Below are positions 18,171 through 26,860 of a DNA stretch of 64,000 nt, piece after piece. The translations under genes and the position numbers were made by a program. The stretch comes from BOG-931 sp963761525 (GTDB lineage: Bacteria; Pseudomonadota; Alphaproteobacteria; Rhizobiales; Xanthobacteraceae): positions 1,054,001 to 1,118,000 of the forward strand of contig CAVXHG010000008.1 in the NCBI GenBank assembly GCA_963761525.1. The letters are read 5' to 3'. The notes under the pieces were generated by a model. That model was not told the origin of the DNA and ran no database searches. It saw nothing but the letters and a program-made list of their open reading frames with translations. How positions within the stretch are numbered: the first letter of the stretch is position 1; each line of letters begins with the position of its first letter.

Positions 18171-19514
18171 TTAATCTTCCCATAGCTCAGAATAATCCGG
18201 CGCGCGTGCGGTGCTTTTTTCGCCGTTGAGAATGACAACGCGGTCGGACTGCGGCCGGCTAATAATTTCATTGAGAGTGCGCGCATTGAAGGCAATGAGC
18301 CGCGCCGGTGCGCCGGCCGTTATTCTTCCGTGGCCCTCAAATCCGCTGAATGCCGCCGGAGTTGTGCCAACCAGAGCCGGCGAGCCGGTTAGCGGATGGT
18401 CGAGATGGAGAATACGAACCGCTTGCCGGTAAGTATCGAGCACATCGTGATCGCCGTAAGCATGAAAGCTGTCCCGGTTGTTGTCACCTGCTGCCGCGAC
18501 GCGGATTCCGCGGCGGAGCATTTCCTGGACGACAGTGACACCCCGCCAGCGCGGCGTGCGATTTTCCTTGCGGTCTTGCAAATACATATTGACGGTTGGC
18601 AGCGTAACGATCGCGATTTCGGCCTCAGCAACAAGATCGAGCGTGCGGTCAATTTCGCTTTCGGGCTGGTTCGCTAGGCTGCAGCAATGACCGCAGACGA
18701 CACGGCCTTTGTAGCCGTGCCGCATTGCAGCGCGCGCTACCAACGGCAGAGTGGCGGCGGCCGGGTCATGTGTCTCGTCGACGTGAAGGTCGACGTTTAG
18801 ATGATGCCTGGTCGCGAGCGAAAACACGCGATCAAGTAGAACGTCAATATTGTTCAGCGGCACCCCGTGATTGCCGATTGAAGCACGCGTCACTCCGCCT
18901 AGCAGGCCGCCGGATTTTTGAACGGCGGCGGCCACCCTGTCGCCGAACTCATCCTCCATAAGATCGATCGGACACAGTGCAACGCCTTGCAGATCGACCT
19001 TGCCGCTCCATTCGTCGCGCACTTCGCGCAAGACCTGCCAACTGGTGTCGATGCTCTCGTGATAGGTGTCGATATGCGTCCGGATCGCCGAGACGCCGTG
19101 GGCATAAGCGCAACGCAATCCAAATTCCATGCGGCGGCGCAGATCCGACGACGTCCAATATGGACGGTCTGCCGCGGCGGCAAGGCGGGCATTGTGGAAA
19201 GTACCGTCGACGTTCGGGCTGCGCTCGACCGTGTGGCCCTTGTCCAAATGTGTGTGAATGTCGATCAGCGTCGGCCAGACCTGGCGGCCGCCGAGATCGA
19301 CCTGATCGCTGACGCCGTCAGGCAATCCGGCAGGCCGGTCGATGCCGGCGAGCTTGCCATCCTCGATCAGCAGATCCGCCTTCACGACGCCCTCTGCGTC
19401 GGCGGGCAGGAGCGTTGCCGGTACCTCGCTCAAGAGGCATGCGGGGACGCGCGCGTTGGCGAGCCGATAACGCCGCGATTTCGGCCAGGCAATGTCAGCG
19501 AATTTAATTGGCAT
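18171..19514 (-). CDS. amidohydrolase, cytosine deaminase-like
   Basis: 447 residues of the metal-dependent amidohydrolase superfamily closest, by motif, to cytosine deaminase (CodA). Metal His pair in DIHTHLDKGHT, then RTHIDTYHESIDTSW, the VDLHVDETHDP block, VVCGHCCSL and AAAGDNNRDSFHAYGDHD with the metal Asp. The THLDK and HVDE motifs are the ones shared with CodA and isocytosine deaminases. The real substrate may be another cyclic amidine or lactam. Its start overlaps the end of the creatininase gene upstream on the same strand by 11 bases, so these two form an operon convergent with the triuret-hydrolase-like gene (24-base gap). Confidence 0.8.
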   Translation of the reverse strand: MPIKFADIAWPKSRRYRLANARVPACLLSEVPATLLPADAEGVVKADLLIEDGKLAGIDRPAGLPDGVSDQVDLGGRQVWPTLIDIHTHLDKGHTVERSPNVDGTFHNARLAAAADRPYWTSSDLRRRMEFGLRCAYAHGVSAIRTHIDTYHESIDTSWQVLREVRDEWSGKVDLQGVALCPIDLMEDEFGDRVAAAVQKSGGLLGGVTRASIGNHGVPLNNIDVLLDRVFSLATRHHLNVDLHVDETHDPAAATLPLVARAAMRHGYKGRVVCGHCCSLANQPESEIDRTLDLVAEAEIAIVTLPTVNMYLQDRKENRTPRWRGVTVVQEMLRRGIRVAAAGDNNRDSFHAYGDHDVLDTYRQAVRILHLDHPLTGSPALVGTTPAAFSGFEGHGRITAGAPARLIAFNARTLNEIISRPQSDRVVILNGEKSTARAPDYSELWED

Positions 19515-20313
19515 TGGGAGTGTACAAGCGGTTGAGGGAAAATGCCGTCATGTCGCGCAGCAACGCGACAAAGCCGTCAATCTGATGTACGGCGGTTTTT
19601 TCGCCTTTCTCTGCTGTGCCCTTGCTGGCATCCCCGACGCCGCCATCAACGTTGAGGTCCTGCGCAATCCAGCCAAATGCGTGCGTACCGGTCGGGCCAA
19701 GATGCTTGAACTCCTTCTCCATGGCGATTGCCGACGAGACGAAGTTCTTTGCGTTCTCCATCGACACGAGATCAGGCCGGAATGACAGCATCAGCGAGGT
19801 CTCGATATCGCCCGCGTGGATGCCGTGCTTTGCTTCCACGGCGTCGTACATGTCGCTAGGCAAGCCGAACCAGCGCCAATGCGTGGCCACAGCCAACATG
19901 CCGAACCGCACCCGCAATTCGCGTGTGACTGTCGACAGCACCGAGGCATTGCCGCCGTGGGAGTTGGCCAGCACCAGTTTGCGCAGTCCTGCGCGGTAAA
20001 CGCCTTCGCCGGTCTCGACCAGGACGCGCTGAAGCGTTTCGGCGGACAGGCTCAACGTGCCGGGCGAGAGCAGATGCTCGTTCGACTTGCCGATAGACTG
20101 GATCGGCAGCACCAGCACCTTCAAATCCGGCGGCAGGTGCTGCTGCAACAAATCCAGCATTCCCTGGGCAATGGCAGTATCGGTCATCACCGGTAGATGC
20201 GGACCATGCTGTTCGGTTGCGGCGACTGGCAGGACAGCGATTGTGGTTTCAGGGTTGAGGTTCCTGAAATCGGTGGTCTTGAGCTCCGCCCAGTAGAACG
20301 CTCGCTTTGACAC
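19504..20313 (-). CDS. creatininase-family amidohydrolase
   Basis: 269 residues with the creatininase-family metal motifs: LPVAATEQHGPHLPVMTD (Glu, His and Asp ligands), NSHGGNASVL, and HAGDIETSLML with the late Glu. The family includes creatinine amidohydrolase, and enzymes in mycofactocin, riboflavin (ArfB) and other pathways, all opening lactams or removing formyl groups. With a cytosine-deaminase-like gene directly downstream, a plausible role is opening a cyclic urea or lactam ring after deamination. The substrate itself is not deducible. The start is ATG 20313. Confidence 0.82.
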   Translation of the reverse strand: MSKRAFYWAELKTTDFRNLNPETTIAVLPVAATEQHGPHLPVMTDTAIAQGMLDLLQQHLPPDLKVLVLPIQSIGKSNEHLLSPGTLSLSAETLQRVLVETGEGVYRAGLRKLVLANSHGGNASVLSTVTRELRVRFGMLAVATHWRWFGLPSDMYDAVEAKHGIHAGDIETSLMLSFRPDLVSMENAKNFVSSAIAMEKEFKHLGPTGTHAFGWIAQDLNVDGGVGDASKGTAEKGEKTAVHQIDGFVALLRDMTAFSLNRLYTPNAN

Positions 20314-20355
20314 GCACGGCTCCTTTTATTTTCTTCAACGCAAGCGCTATGCCAA

Positions 20356-21270
20356 TCAGTGGTCGTCCAGCGGATCGAGCTTTGGCATCGCTTTCCGCAT
20401 TTCCTCTACGACGAGACTCGGAAAAGCATCGAGTCCGCCGCGCGCCCGTACCAATAATTTCAGCGAAATCGGATGTGCAGCGAGTTCTTCTATCGGCAAA
20501 TACTGGAGTGCGCCGGCTTCAACGTCTTCGGCGATATCGACCGGATTGAGGAAAGTGATGGCCTGGCCGTTATGCGCCGTTTTCTTCATGAATTCGATCG
20601 AGTTCGTCTCGATGGTCGGATGCAAAGGAATGTTGGCGCGGATAAAGGCCAAATCGACCACAGGACGTATCGTCATCGAATAATCAGCGATCGCGAGCGG
20701 AAATTCGGCACAGTCAGCGAGCCGCAGCGGCTTGCGTTTCGCCAGCACGTGCCTTGCCGACACCACAGCGCCGAGCGCGACGTCATGGCTGGCGACGATG
20801 CGCAAACCCGGACTGGGCGGTGGGTTATAGGTCAAAGCCAGATCGGCTTCGCCGGTGAGGACTGCGTTACTCATCTGGTCGAGTGGGAGCACTCTGACCC
20901 GGACGTGAACCCGTGGGTGACGATCGAGGATGCTGTTCAAAAACCGCGGTAGCGGACCTGCAGCAAGCCCGTTCATGGTGGCGATGGTGACTTCGCCGCG
21001 GGCCAAGCCCTTGAGGGCTTCGATCTGCGCCTCGACCCGCTGATGACCTTTCAAGGTCTCGCGAACATGCGCGATCAGGATTTCGCCGGTCGAGGTCAGA
21101 CGCAATCTTCGCGGCATGCGCTCGAAAATCGGCGCGCCGAGGTCGTTCTCCAGCGCAAGAATTTGCCGGTTTATGGCCGATGACGCCACGTTGAGTCTGG
21201 AAGCCGCCTTGCGGATCGATCCAAGGCGGGAAACCTCGTCGAGATACTTCAGGAGCCGCGAGTGCAACAT
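20356..21270 (-). CDS. LysR-family transcriptional regulator
   Basis: About 304 residues from ATG 21270 (MLHSRLLKYLDEVSRLGS), which places the winged helix-turn-helix at the very N terminus as in the family; the open frame extends 36 codons further upstream with no support. The DNA-binding helix is SIRKAASRLNVASSAINRQI, and the LysR substrate-binding domain follows from about residue 90. It is divergent from the NMT1-type binding protein at 21449. The 178-base gap contains a strong palindrome at 21316-21334, so it is the likely regulator of the Rieske-transporter operon and of itself. The creatininase operon lies 42 bases downstream on the same strand and could also be its target. Confidence 0.88.
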   Translation of the reverse strand: MLHSRLLKYLDEVSRLGSIRKAASRLNVASSAINRQILALENDLGAPIFERMPRRLRLTSTGEILIAHVRETLKGHQRVEAQIEALKGLARGEVTIATMNGLAAGPLPRFLNSILDRHPRVHVRVRVLPLDQMSNAVLTGEADLALTYNPPPSPGLRIVASHDVALGAVVSARHVLAKRKPLRLADCAEFPLAIADYSMTIRPVVDLAFIRANIPLHPTIETNSIEFMKKTAHNGQAITFLNPVDIAEDVEAGALQYLPIEELAAHPISLKLLVRARGGLDAFPSLVVEEMRKAMPKLDPLDDH

Positions 21271-21315
21271 TGCTGTCTGCCAGTGTTTTAATCGACTTGC
21301 ACAACGCTTCATCAT

Positions 21316-21334
21316 TGATGCCTTTAAGGCATCA
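21316..21334. promoter_or_regulatory. perfect palindrome, candidate LysR operator
   Basis: TGATGCCTT and AAGGCATCA form nine-base arms around a single central T. It lies in the divergent gap between the LysR gene (start 21270, minus) and the transporter operon (start 21449, plus), 46 bases upstream of the LysR start codon. LysR proteins bind interrupted dyads of about this size in exactly this arrangement. The symmetry is seen directly; the protein assignment is inferred from position. Confidence 0.6.
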
Positions 21335-21448
21335 GTCGGAGCTGAAATTGGTGCTTTCGTACCCTCGATTTTACGCACATTGCTGTCAAGCCGGGTCTGG
21401 CCCAGTTCGTGCTTTTACGGCGCTAGATAGCAGCCACAGGAAAAATCC

Positions 21449-22435
21449 ATGTCCCGAATTCGCATTGCATGTGCCACGGCTGTAGCGGTGCTGTTGCCGT
21501 TGATCGGCGGACCCGCGAATGCGGCCGACAAGGTTACGTTCCTCACCAGTTGGTACGCGCAAGCGGAGCATGGCGGCTTTTATCAAGCCAAAGCCACCGG
21601 TCTCTACGACAAGGCAAACCTCGACGTCACGATCAAGATGGGCGGTCCACAGGTCAACGGCATGCAGCTTTTGCTTGGCGGCGAAGCCGATATCATCATC
21701 GGCTACGATTTTCAGGTGTTGAATGGCGTATCGAAGGGTCTGCCGATCACGACAATCGCCGCGTCGTTTCAGAAAGACCTGCAAGGCATGATGACCCATG
21801 CCGACGTCAAGGATCTGGGTGATCTGAAGGGTAAAACGATTCTGGTCGCTACGTCGGGCCGCACGAGCTGGTGGCCGTGGCTCAAGACGAAGTTTGGCTA
21901 CACCGAGGCGCAGACGCAGGCTTATACCTTTAACCTGCAACCGTTCTTCGCCGACAATAACGTTGCGCAGCAATCGTATCCGTCATCAGAGCCTTTCCAG
22001 GCCATGCAGAAGAACGTGCCGGTGAACTTCTTCCTGTTCGCTGACTACGGCTATCCGCCGTACGGCACCACCATGGTGACGACCACCAAATTCATTACCG
22101 AGCATCCCGACGTTGCGCGGCGCTTCGTCAAGGCCTCGCTTGAGGGCTGGAAGAGCTACGTCAAGGGCGATCCGTCACCCGGCAACGCGCTGATCAAGGC
22201 GGATAACCCAAGTATGAGCGATGCTCAGATCGCCTTTGGCATCAAGCGGATGAACGAGTTGCAAATTGTTGACGGCGGCGATGCCAAGACCATGGGTATC
22301 GGTATCATGACCGAGCAGCGCTGGAAGGCGACCTATGACCTTATGGTCCAGTCAGACCTGTTGCCCAAAGATACGGATTGGACCAAGGCTTTCACGACGC
22401 AGTTCGTGAAAGACCTGAAGATCTCGGCGGAATAA
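21449..22435 (+). CDS. ABC transporter substrate-binding protein, NMT1/SsuA-like
   Basis: 328 residues with a Sec signal peptide (MSRIRIACATAVAVLLPLIG, cleavage after PANA) and the NMT1/THI5-like fold: VTFLTSWYAQAEHGGFYQAKATG, then MGGPQVNGMQLLLGGEADI. The opening WYAQAEHGG is typical of binding proteins for pyrimidine precursors, nitrate, sulfonates and aromatic carboxylates. With the Rieske oxygenase and RidA in the same operon the ligand is probably a ring compound that is oxygenated after uptake. The start is ATG 21449 with AGGAAAAA upstream. Confidence 0.85.
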   Translation: MSRIRIACATAVAVLLPLIGGPANAADKVTFLTSWYAQAEHGGFYQAKATGLYDKANLDVTIKMGGPQVNGMQLLLGGEADIIIGYDFQVLNGVSKGLPITTIAASFQKDLQGMMTHADVKDLGDLKGKTILVATSGRTSWWPWLKTKFGYTEAQTQAYTFNLQPFFADNNVAQQSYPSSEPFQAMQKNVPVNFFLFADYGYPPYGTTMVTTTKFITEHPDVARRFVKASLEGWKSYVKGDPSPGNALIKADNPSMSDAQIAFGIKRMNELQIVDGGDAKTMGIGIMTEQRWKATYDLMVQSDLLPKDTDWTKAFTTQFVKDLKISAE

Positions 22436-22460
22436 ACAATCGCGACAAGCAGCCGGCGCA

Positions 22461-23261
22461 ATGACGTTTTTGATAACGAAAAAGAAGATCGCCGACGTTT
22501 TGCCGCCAGTGATCGTGGGTGTGCTCATCATTGCGGGATGGGAGTCCTGCTGCCGCGTCTTCGCCATTCCTTCGTATTTGGTGCCGGCGCCAAGCTTGAT
22601 CGCAAAGACCCTCGTGGCGGACGCTCCGGCGTTATTGCATTCGCTCATGGTTACGCTGCGTGTGACGTTTATCGCACTGGCGTTGTCGATCGTTATCGGT
22701 TCGACAATCGCGTTTCTTTTCGTGCAGAGTCCGATCATCGAACGCAGCTTCTTTCCTTATGCGGTAATACTTCAGGTCACACCAATCGTTGCGATTGCTC
22801 CGCTGATCATCATCCTGATCAAGAACACGCAGGGTGCCTTGATAATCTGTGCGACCATCATCGCAATTTTCCCAATTATCTCGAATACGACAGTAGGCTT
22901 GCATAGCGTCGATGGAGGACATCAGGATCTATTCTCGATCAATCGCGCGTCGGGCTGGCAGAAGCTAGCCTATCTCCGGCTTCCGAGCGCGCTGCCGTTC
23001 TTTTTCGCGGGCCTGCGAATCTCCAGCGGTCTCGCCCTGATCGGCGCGGTAGTGGCTGAATTCGTTGCCGGCACTGGTGGCCGCAATACCGGACTTGCTT
23101 ACGAGATTCTGCAATCCGGTTATCAGCTCGATATTCCGCGCATGTTCGCAGCGCTGTTTCTGATAACGCTGGCCGGCATCGCGTTGTTTTTGGCGGTAAT
23201 CGCGCTGTCAAAGCTTGCGCTCGGCTCGTGGCACGACAGCGTGATCGAGCGGGAAACTTGA
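22461..23261 (+). CDS. ABC transporter permease, SsuC/TauC-like
   Basis: 266 residues with about six hydrophobic segments and the BPD_transp_1 coupling loop near SINRASGWQKLAYLRLPSALP, the EAA-loop equivalent. It starts at ATG 22461, 25 bases after the binding-protein stop. It pairs with the ATPase at 24426; the Rieske oxygenase gene lies between them. Nothing is unusual in its length or composition. Confidence 0.87.
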   Translation: MTFLITKKKIADVLPPVIVGVLIIAGWESCCRVFAIPSYLVPAPSLIAKTLVADAPALLHSLMVTLRVTFIALALSIVIGSTIAFLFVQSPIIERSFFPYAVILQVTPIVAIAPLIIILIKNTQGALIICATIIAIFPIISNTTVGLHSVDGGHQDLFSINRASGWQKLAYLRLPSALPFFFAGLRISSGLALIGAVVAEFVAGTGGRNTGLAYEILQSGYQLDIPRMFAALFLITLAGIALFLAVIALSKLALGSWHDSVIERET

Positions 23262-23297
23262 AAACGCGCGCCGGAAAGAACCGTTACGGAGGATGAC

Positions 23298-24362
23298 ATG
23301 CTGACGACGAAACAAAAGGTATTGCGACGATTTTGGTACGCAGTGATTCCGCTCGATGATCTTGCCTCCGGTCCGAAGCCGTTTCGTCTTCTTGGCGAAG
23401 ACATCGTGCTGTTTCTTGATGGCAGCGGAAAGCCCGCTGCACTGCGGGATCGCTGTTGCCATCGCACCTCGAAGCTCTCCAAGGGCTGGTGCAAGGACGG
23501 CCAGCTTGTCTGCGGTTATCACGGCTGGACCTATGACCGGAGCGGGACGGTGGTCGCTGTTCCGCAGCTGCCGATTGATCAGCCCGTCACCAGCTATCGG
23601 ACGCCTGCCTATCACTGCGAAGCGCGCTACGGCTACGCATGGGTTGCGCTCGACGACCCTCTTGCACCGATCCTTCACGCCGCCGAGGATAATGACTTTG
23701 CCTTCCGCCGCATTCCGCAGTTCTATGAAATCTGGAACACGTCTGCGTTGCGGCTAATGGAAAACTCCTTCGACAACGCGCATTTTTCTTTTGTGCACAA
23801 AGGCACGTTCGGCCAGCTTAGCCAACCGGTACCGGAGAAATACCAGATCGAAGAGACCGATTACGGTTTCGAGGCGGAAACCCTCATCACTGTGGCCAAT
23901 CCGCCGGTTCAGTACCGAATTTCCGGGACTACGGAACCGACGACCAAGCGCAACATGCGCAACAAGTGGTACATGCCGTTTTGCCGGCGGCTTGATATCG
24001 AATATCCGTCGGGGCTCCGTCATATCATCTTCAATTCGGCGACGCCGATTGACGACGATCATATCCAGGTTGTGCAATGGCTCTACCGCAATGACACCGA
24101 GGCCGATTGCTCGGCCAAGGAGCTGATCGATTGGGATTTTCAGATCACCCGCGAGGATAAAGACATTATCGAATTTACCGATCCCGATACGCCGATCGAT
24201 ATGGCGCGGCGGGTCGAGGCGCATATGCCGTCAGATCGTCCAGGCATGATCATGCGACGCCGGCTGAAGAAGCTGTTTGAAGACAACGGCGAGGTCGAAG
24301 TCTTCGCGCCGCGCAATGCAGGCACGCCGATGGCGGCCCCGTCGGTCGTGGCGGCCGAGTAA
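23298..24362 (+). CDS. Rieske non-haem iron oxygenase, terminal subunit
   Basis: 354 residues. The N-terminal Rieske domain shows the paired C-x-H and C-x2-H ligands in CCHRTSKLSKGWCKDG and CGYHGWTYDRSG. The catalytic domain shows the mononuclear iron site ENSFDNAHFSFVH with two His four residues apart, and a late acidic ligand region near the C terminus. The size and layout match single-component-type Rieske oxygenases such as vanillate demethylase and related O- or N-demethylases. No reductase gene is adjacent, so electrons must come from elsewhere. The gene sits inside an ABC operon (permease 36 bases before, ATPase 63 bases after), so it probably acts on the imported compound. Confidence 0.87.
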   Translation: MLTTKQKVLRRFWYAVIPLDDLASGPKPFRLLGEDIVLFLDGSGKPAALRDRCCHRTSKLSKGWCKDGQLVCGYHGWTYDRSGTVVAVPQLPIDQPVTSYRTPAYHCEARYGYAWVALDDPLAPILHAAEDNDFAFRRIPQFYEIWNTSALRLMENSFDNAHFSFVHKGTFGQLSQPVPEKYQIEETDYGFEAETLITVANPPVQYRISGTTEPTTKRNMRNKWYMPFCRRLDIEYPSGLRHIIFNSATPIDDDHIQVVQWLYRNDTEADCSAKELIDWDFQITREDKDIIEFTDPDTPIDMARRVEAHMPSDRPGMIMRRRLKKLFEDNGEVEVFAPRNAGTPMAAPSVVAAE

Positions 24363-24425
24363 GCTGGAATACATGAGCGTGCTGCAGCTGGCCACGATTC
24401 CGAGCGAGGGGGAGCGAGTAGCGGG

Positions 24426-25283
24426 ATGACTGCGGCAGTTCCCCTGAAGATCGTCACGGAGCCCACTCCGGCTGAGATGGAAGTCTCCGCGACGGCTCGG
24501 CGTCCACTGCTACGGTTAGAGGGCATCACCAAGACCTTTGCCAGCGGCACGGCCGCTCTCGCCAATGTCGATCTGACCATCTACCCCGGCGATTTCATCA
24601 GCCTGCTTGGTCCGTCGGGTTGCGGAAAATCGACATTGCTCAAGATCATCGCCGGGCTTGCCGCTCCGACGACGGGCAGCATCGATTGGCCGCGTTCGAC
24701 CTATACTGCCGATGGCAGCCCTGAGCCGGCGCTCGGCTTCGTGTTCCAGGAGCCGACGCTGCTGCCGTGGCGAACGGCTGCGGATAACGTCCACCTGCCT
24801 CTACTGCTGGCTGGCGTCGGCAAAAAGGAAGCGCGCGACCGGGTCCGCGAGGCGTTGGCGCAAGTCGGTCTCGAAGCATTCGCCGATCGCTATCCGCGCC
24901 AATTGTCGGGCGGCATGAAGATGCGCGTCTCCATTGCGCGGGCGCTGGTTACGGTGCCGGAGATATTGCTTATGGACGAGCCATTTGCCGCGCTTGACGA
25001 GATCACGCGCGGCAAGCTCAACGATGAGCTGCTCGACCTGTTCGCAAGCCGCAAGCTGACGGTAATCTTCGTCACCCACAGCGTCTACGAGTTGGTTTAT
25101 CTCTCAAGCCGGATTGTTGTGATGAGTGCCCGGCCGGGCAGGGTGGTTTCCGATGTTCCGATCGAAGTCGGTTATCCGCGGAACGAAGAATATCGCACTT
25201 CGCCGCTCTATAACGAACGTTGCCGGCTGGCATCCGCGGCGCTGCGGCTCGCCATGAATGCCGGTGAGCAGGCCCGTCCATGA
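24426..25283 (+). CDS. ABC transporter ATP-binding protein, SsuB/TauB-like
   Basis: 285 residues with Walker A LLGPSGCGKST, Q-loop near FVFQEPTLLPWRT, signature QLSGGMKMRVSIARAL, Walker B ILLMDEPFAALDE and the switch His in FVTHSVYE. These forms are typical of nitrate/sulfonate/taurine-type importers. The N terminus is about 30 residues longer than usual before the domain. Its stop overlaps the RidA start (ATGA at 25280-25283). It completes the importer with the genes at 21449 and 22461. Confidence 0.9.
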   Translation: MTAAVPLKIVTEPTPAEMEVSATARRPLLRLEGITKTFASGTAALANVDLTIYPGDFISLLGPSGCGKSTLLKIIAGLAAPTTGSIDWPRSTYTADGSPEPALGFVFQEPTLLPWRTAADNVHLPLLLAGVGKKEARDRVREALAQVGLEAFADRYPRQLSGGMKMRVSIARALVTVPEILLMDEPFAALDEITRGKLNDELLDLFASRKLTVIFVTHSVYELVYLSSRIVVMSARPGRVVSDVPIEVGYPRNEEYRTSPLYNERCRLASAALRLAMNAGEQARP

Positions 25284-25669
25284 GCCTGCTCGGGCATTTG
25301 CTGCCAAAGCAAATACGCACGCCGTTCGCGCGCTACAGCCATGCCGTTACTGTGCCGGCTTCAGCAAACTGGTTGTTGTGCTCCGGCCAACTCGGCATTT
25401 CGACGAATGACGAGATTCCCGAGAGCGCCGAGGCCCAAGCCGTCCTCTGTTTTGAGGCCATCGGTGCATGTCTGGCCGAAGCCAACATGTCGTTTGCCGA
25501 CATCGTCCGCATCAATGCTTACGTTACCGATCGGGCGCACATGGGCCCGTATATGACTGTGCGCGATCGTTACGTCATCTTGCCGCCGCCGGCCTCAACG
25601 CTGATGATTGTCTCCGGATTCACAAGACCAGAATTCAAGGTCGAAGTGGAGGCGATTGCAGCAAAGTAA
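25280..25669 (+). CDS. RidA-family enamine/imine deaminase
   Basis: 129 residues of the YjgF/YER057c/UK114 fold. RidA proteins hydrolyse reactive enamines and imines, and a member (RutC) acts in pyrimidine breakdown. Recognisable family stretches are PFARYSHAVTVPASANWLLCSGQLGI and DIVRINAYVTD (each shown in part), and MIVSGFTRPEFKVEVEAIA at the C terminus. The usual Arg in the VR.NAYVTD region is present. Translational coupling to the transporter ATPase suggests the oxygenated substrate gives an unstable nitrogen intermediate. Confidence 0.85.
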   Translation: MSLLGHLLPKQIRTPFARYSHAVTVPASANWLLCSGQLGISTNDEIPESAEAQAVLCFEAIGACLAEANMSFADIVRINAYVTDRAHMGPYMTVRDRYVILPPPASTLMIVSGFTRPEFKVEVEAIAAK

Positions 25670-25851
25670 TGGATGGTACAAACGGCGCCGACCCAAATCC
25701 TGGTCCATGCCATCGTCAATGTCATCGTGGCTGATCGATCATGGAATAGATTAGAGGCCGTTATCTTTCGTTAGCTTGTGATTTGAAAGCCAAAGGCTAA
25801 ACTCGTGGCTACGCCGGGCCGAAATTCCATTCCGTCCAGGGAGCTTCATCA

Positions 25852-26824
25852 ATGCGTTTAATGCCCTTTGCTATGGTCGCGCTGATGACGGCCGTGATCG
25901 GGATTCCCGTTCATGCCCAGAACGCTCAGACGGTTGCTATCATTTCGATGAACGACACACCGCAGCTTGGTGAGGTCAGGGATGGCGTTATCAAGGGACT
26001 CGCGGATCGGGGCTATGTGGACGGCAAAAATATAAAGATCGACTTCAAAAGCGCGCAGGGAAATTTCGGCCTTGCGCAGCAGATCGCCCGACAGTTTGTC
26101 GGAGAAAACCCCGCCGTCATTGTGTCGATCACTACACCTGCGAGCCAGGCGGTGGTCGCGGCCACTAACGAAATTCCGATCGTCTTTACCACCGTGACCG
26201 ACCCGTTGCGCGCCAAAGTCATTACCAGCTTCAAGCATCCCGGCGGCAACGTCACCGGCGTTTCGGACCTGGTGCCGACCGAACGGCAGATCGACGTCAT
26301 TAAGGAGATCGTTCCTCAGCTCAAGACCTTAGGTTTGGTTTTTGATCCGAGCCTCGATAACTCGCGTTCGACCGTCGACAGCATCAAGGAACTGGCGGCA
26401 AGCAAGGGCTTTCAAGACGGTTGAGTCCAATGCGATGAGCGTCAACGACGTACCGACTGCCGGACAAAATCTGGTCGGCAAGGTCGACGCAATCTTCGTC
26501 CCAAACGATACGACTGTTTATTCGGCCTTCGAAGCGTTGGTGAAGGTCGCGCAGGATACCAAGACGCCGCTGTTTACCGCCGAAAGGCGTAGCGTCGAAC
26601 GCGGCGCGATAGCGACCGTAGGCTACGATTTCGGCGATATGGGTAAAATCACAGCGGGTATTGTCGAGAAGGTTCTAAAGGGCGAGAAACCCGGTGACAT
26701 CGATGCGATCTATTTGAAGGATGATCCGAAGGCGCTCAGTCTTTATGTCAACAAGGCATCCGCCGAAAAGATGGGCGTTACGATCCCGCAATCGGTGTTG
26801 GATCGGGCTGCGCACATATTCTGA
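25852..26824 (+). CDS. ABC transporter substrate-binding protein, TrpX/YtrE-like (PF04392 type), frameshifted
   Basis: About 323 residues once repaired. The signal peptide is MRLMPFAMVALMTAVIGIPV, cleaved near HAQ, and the mature chain starts TVAIISMNDTPQLGEVRDGV. Blocks such as ITTPASQAVVAATNEIPIVF and VTDPLRAKVITSFKHPGGNV are characteristic of the ABC_sub_bind family that accompanies the permease and ATPase found downstream. The frame stops at 26424; removing the C at 26413 restores SKGFKTVESNAMSVND and continues to 26824. The ligand is unknown; family members with known ligands bind aromatic amino acids. A 182-base gap upstream separates it from ridA and probably contains its promoter. Confidence 0.82.
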
Positions 26825-26860
26825 TCTCTGGTATGCGCCCTCCACGATGATTGATCTCTC

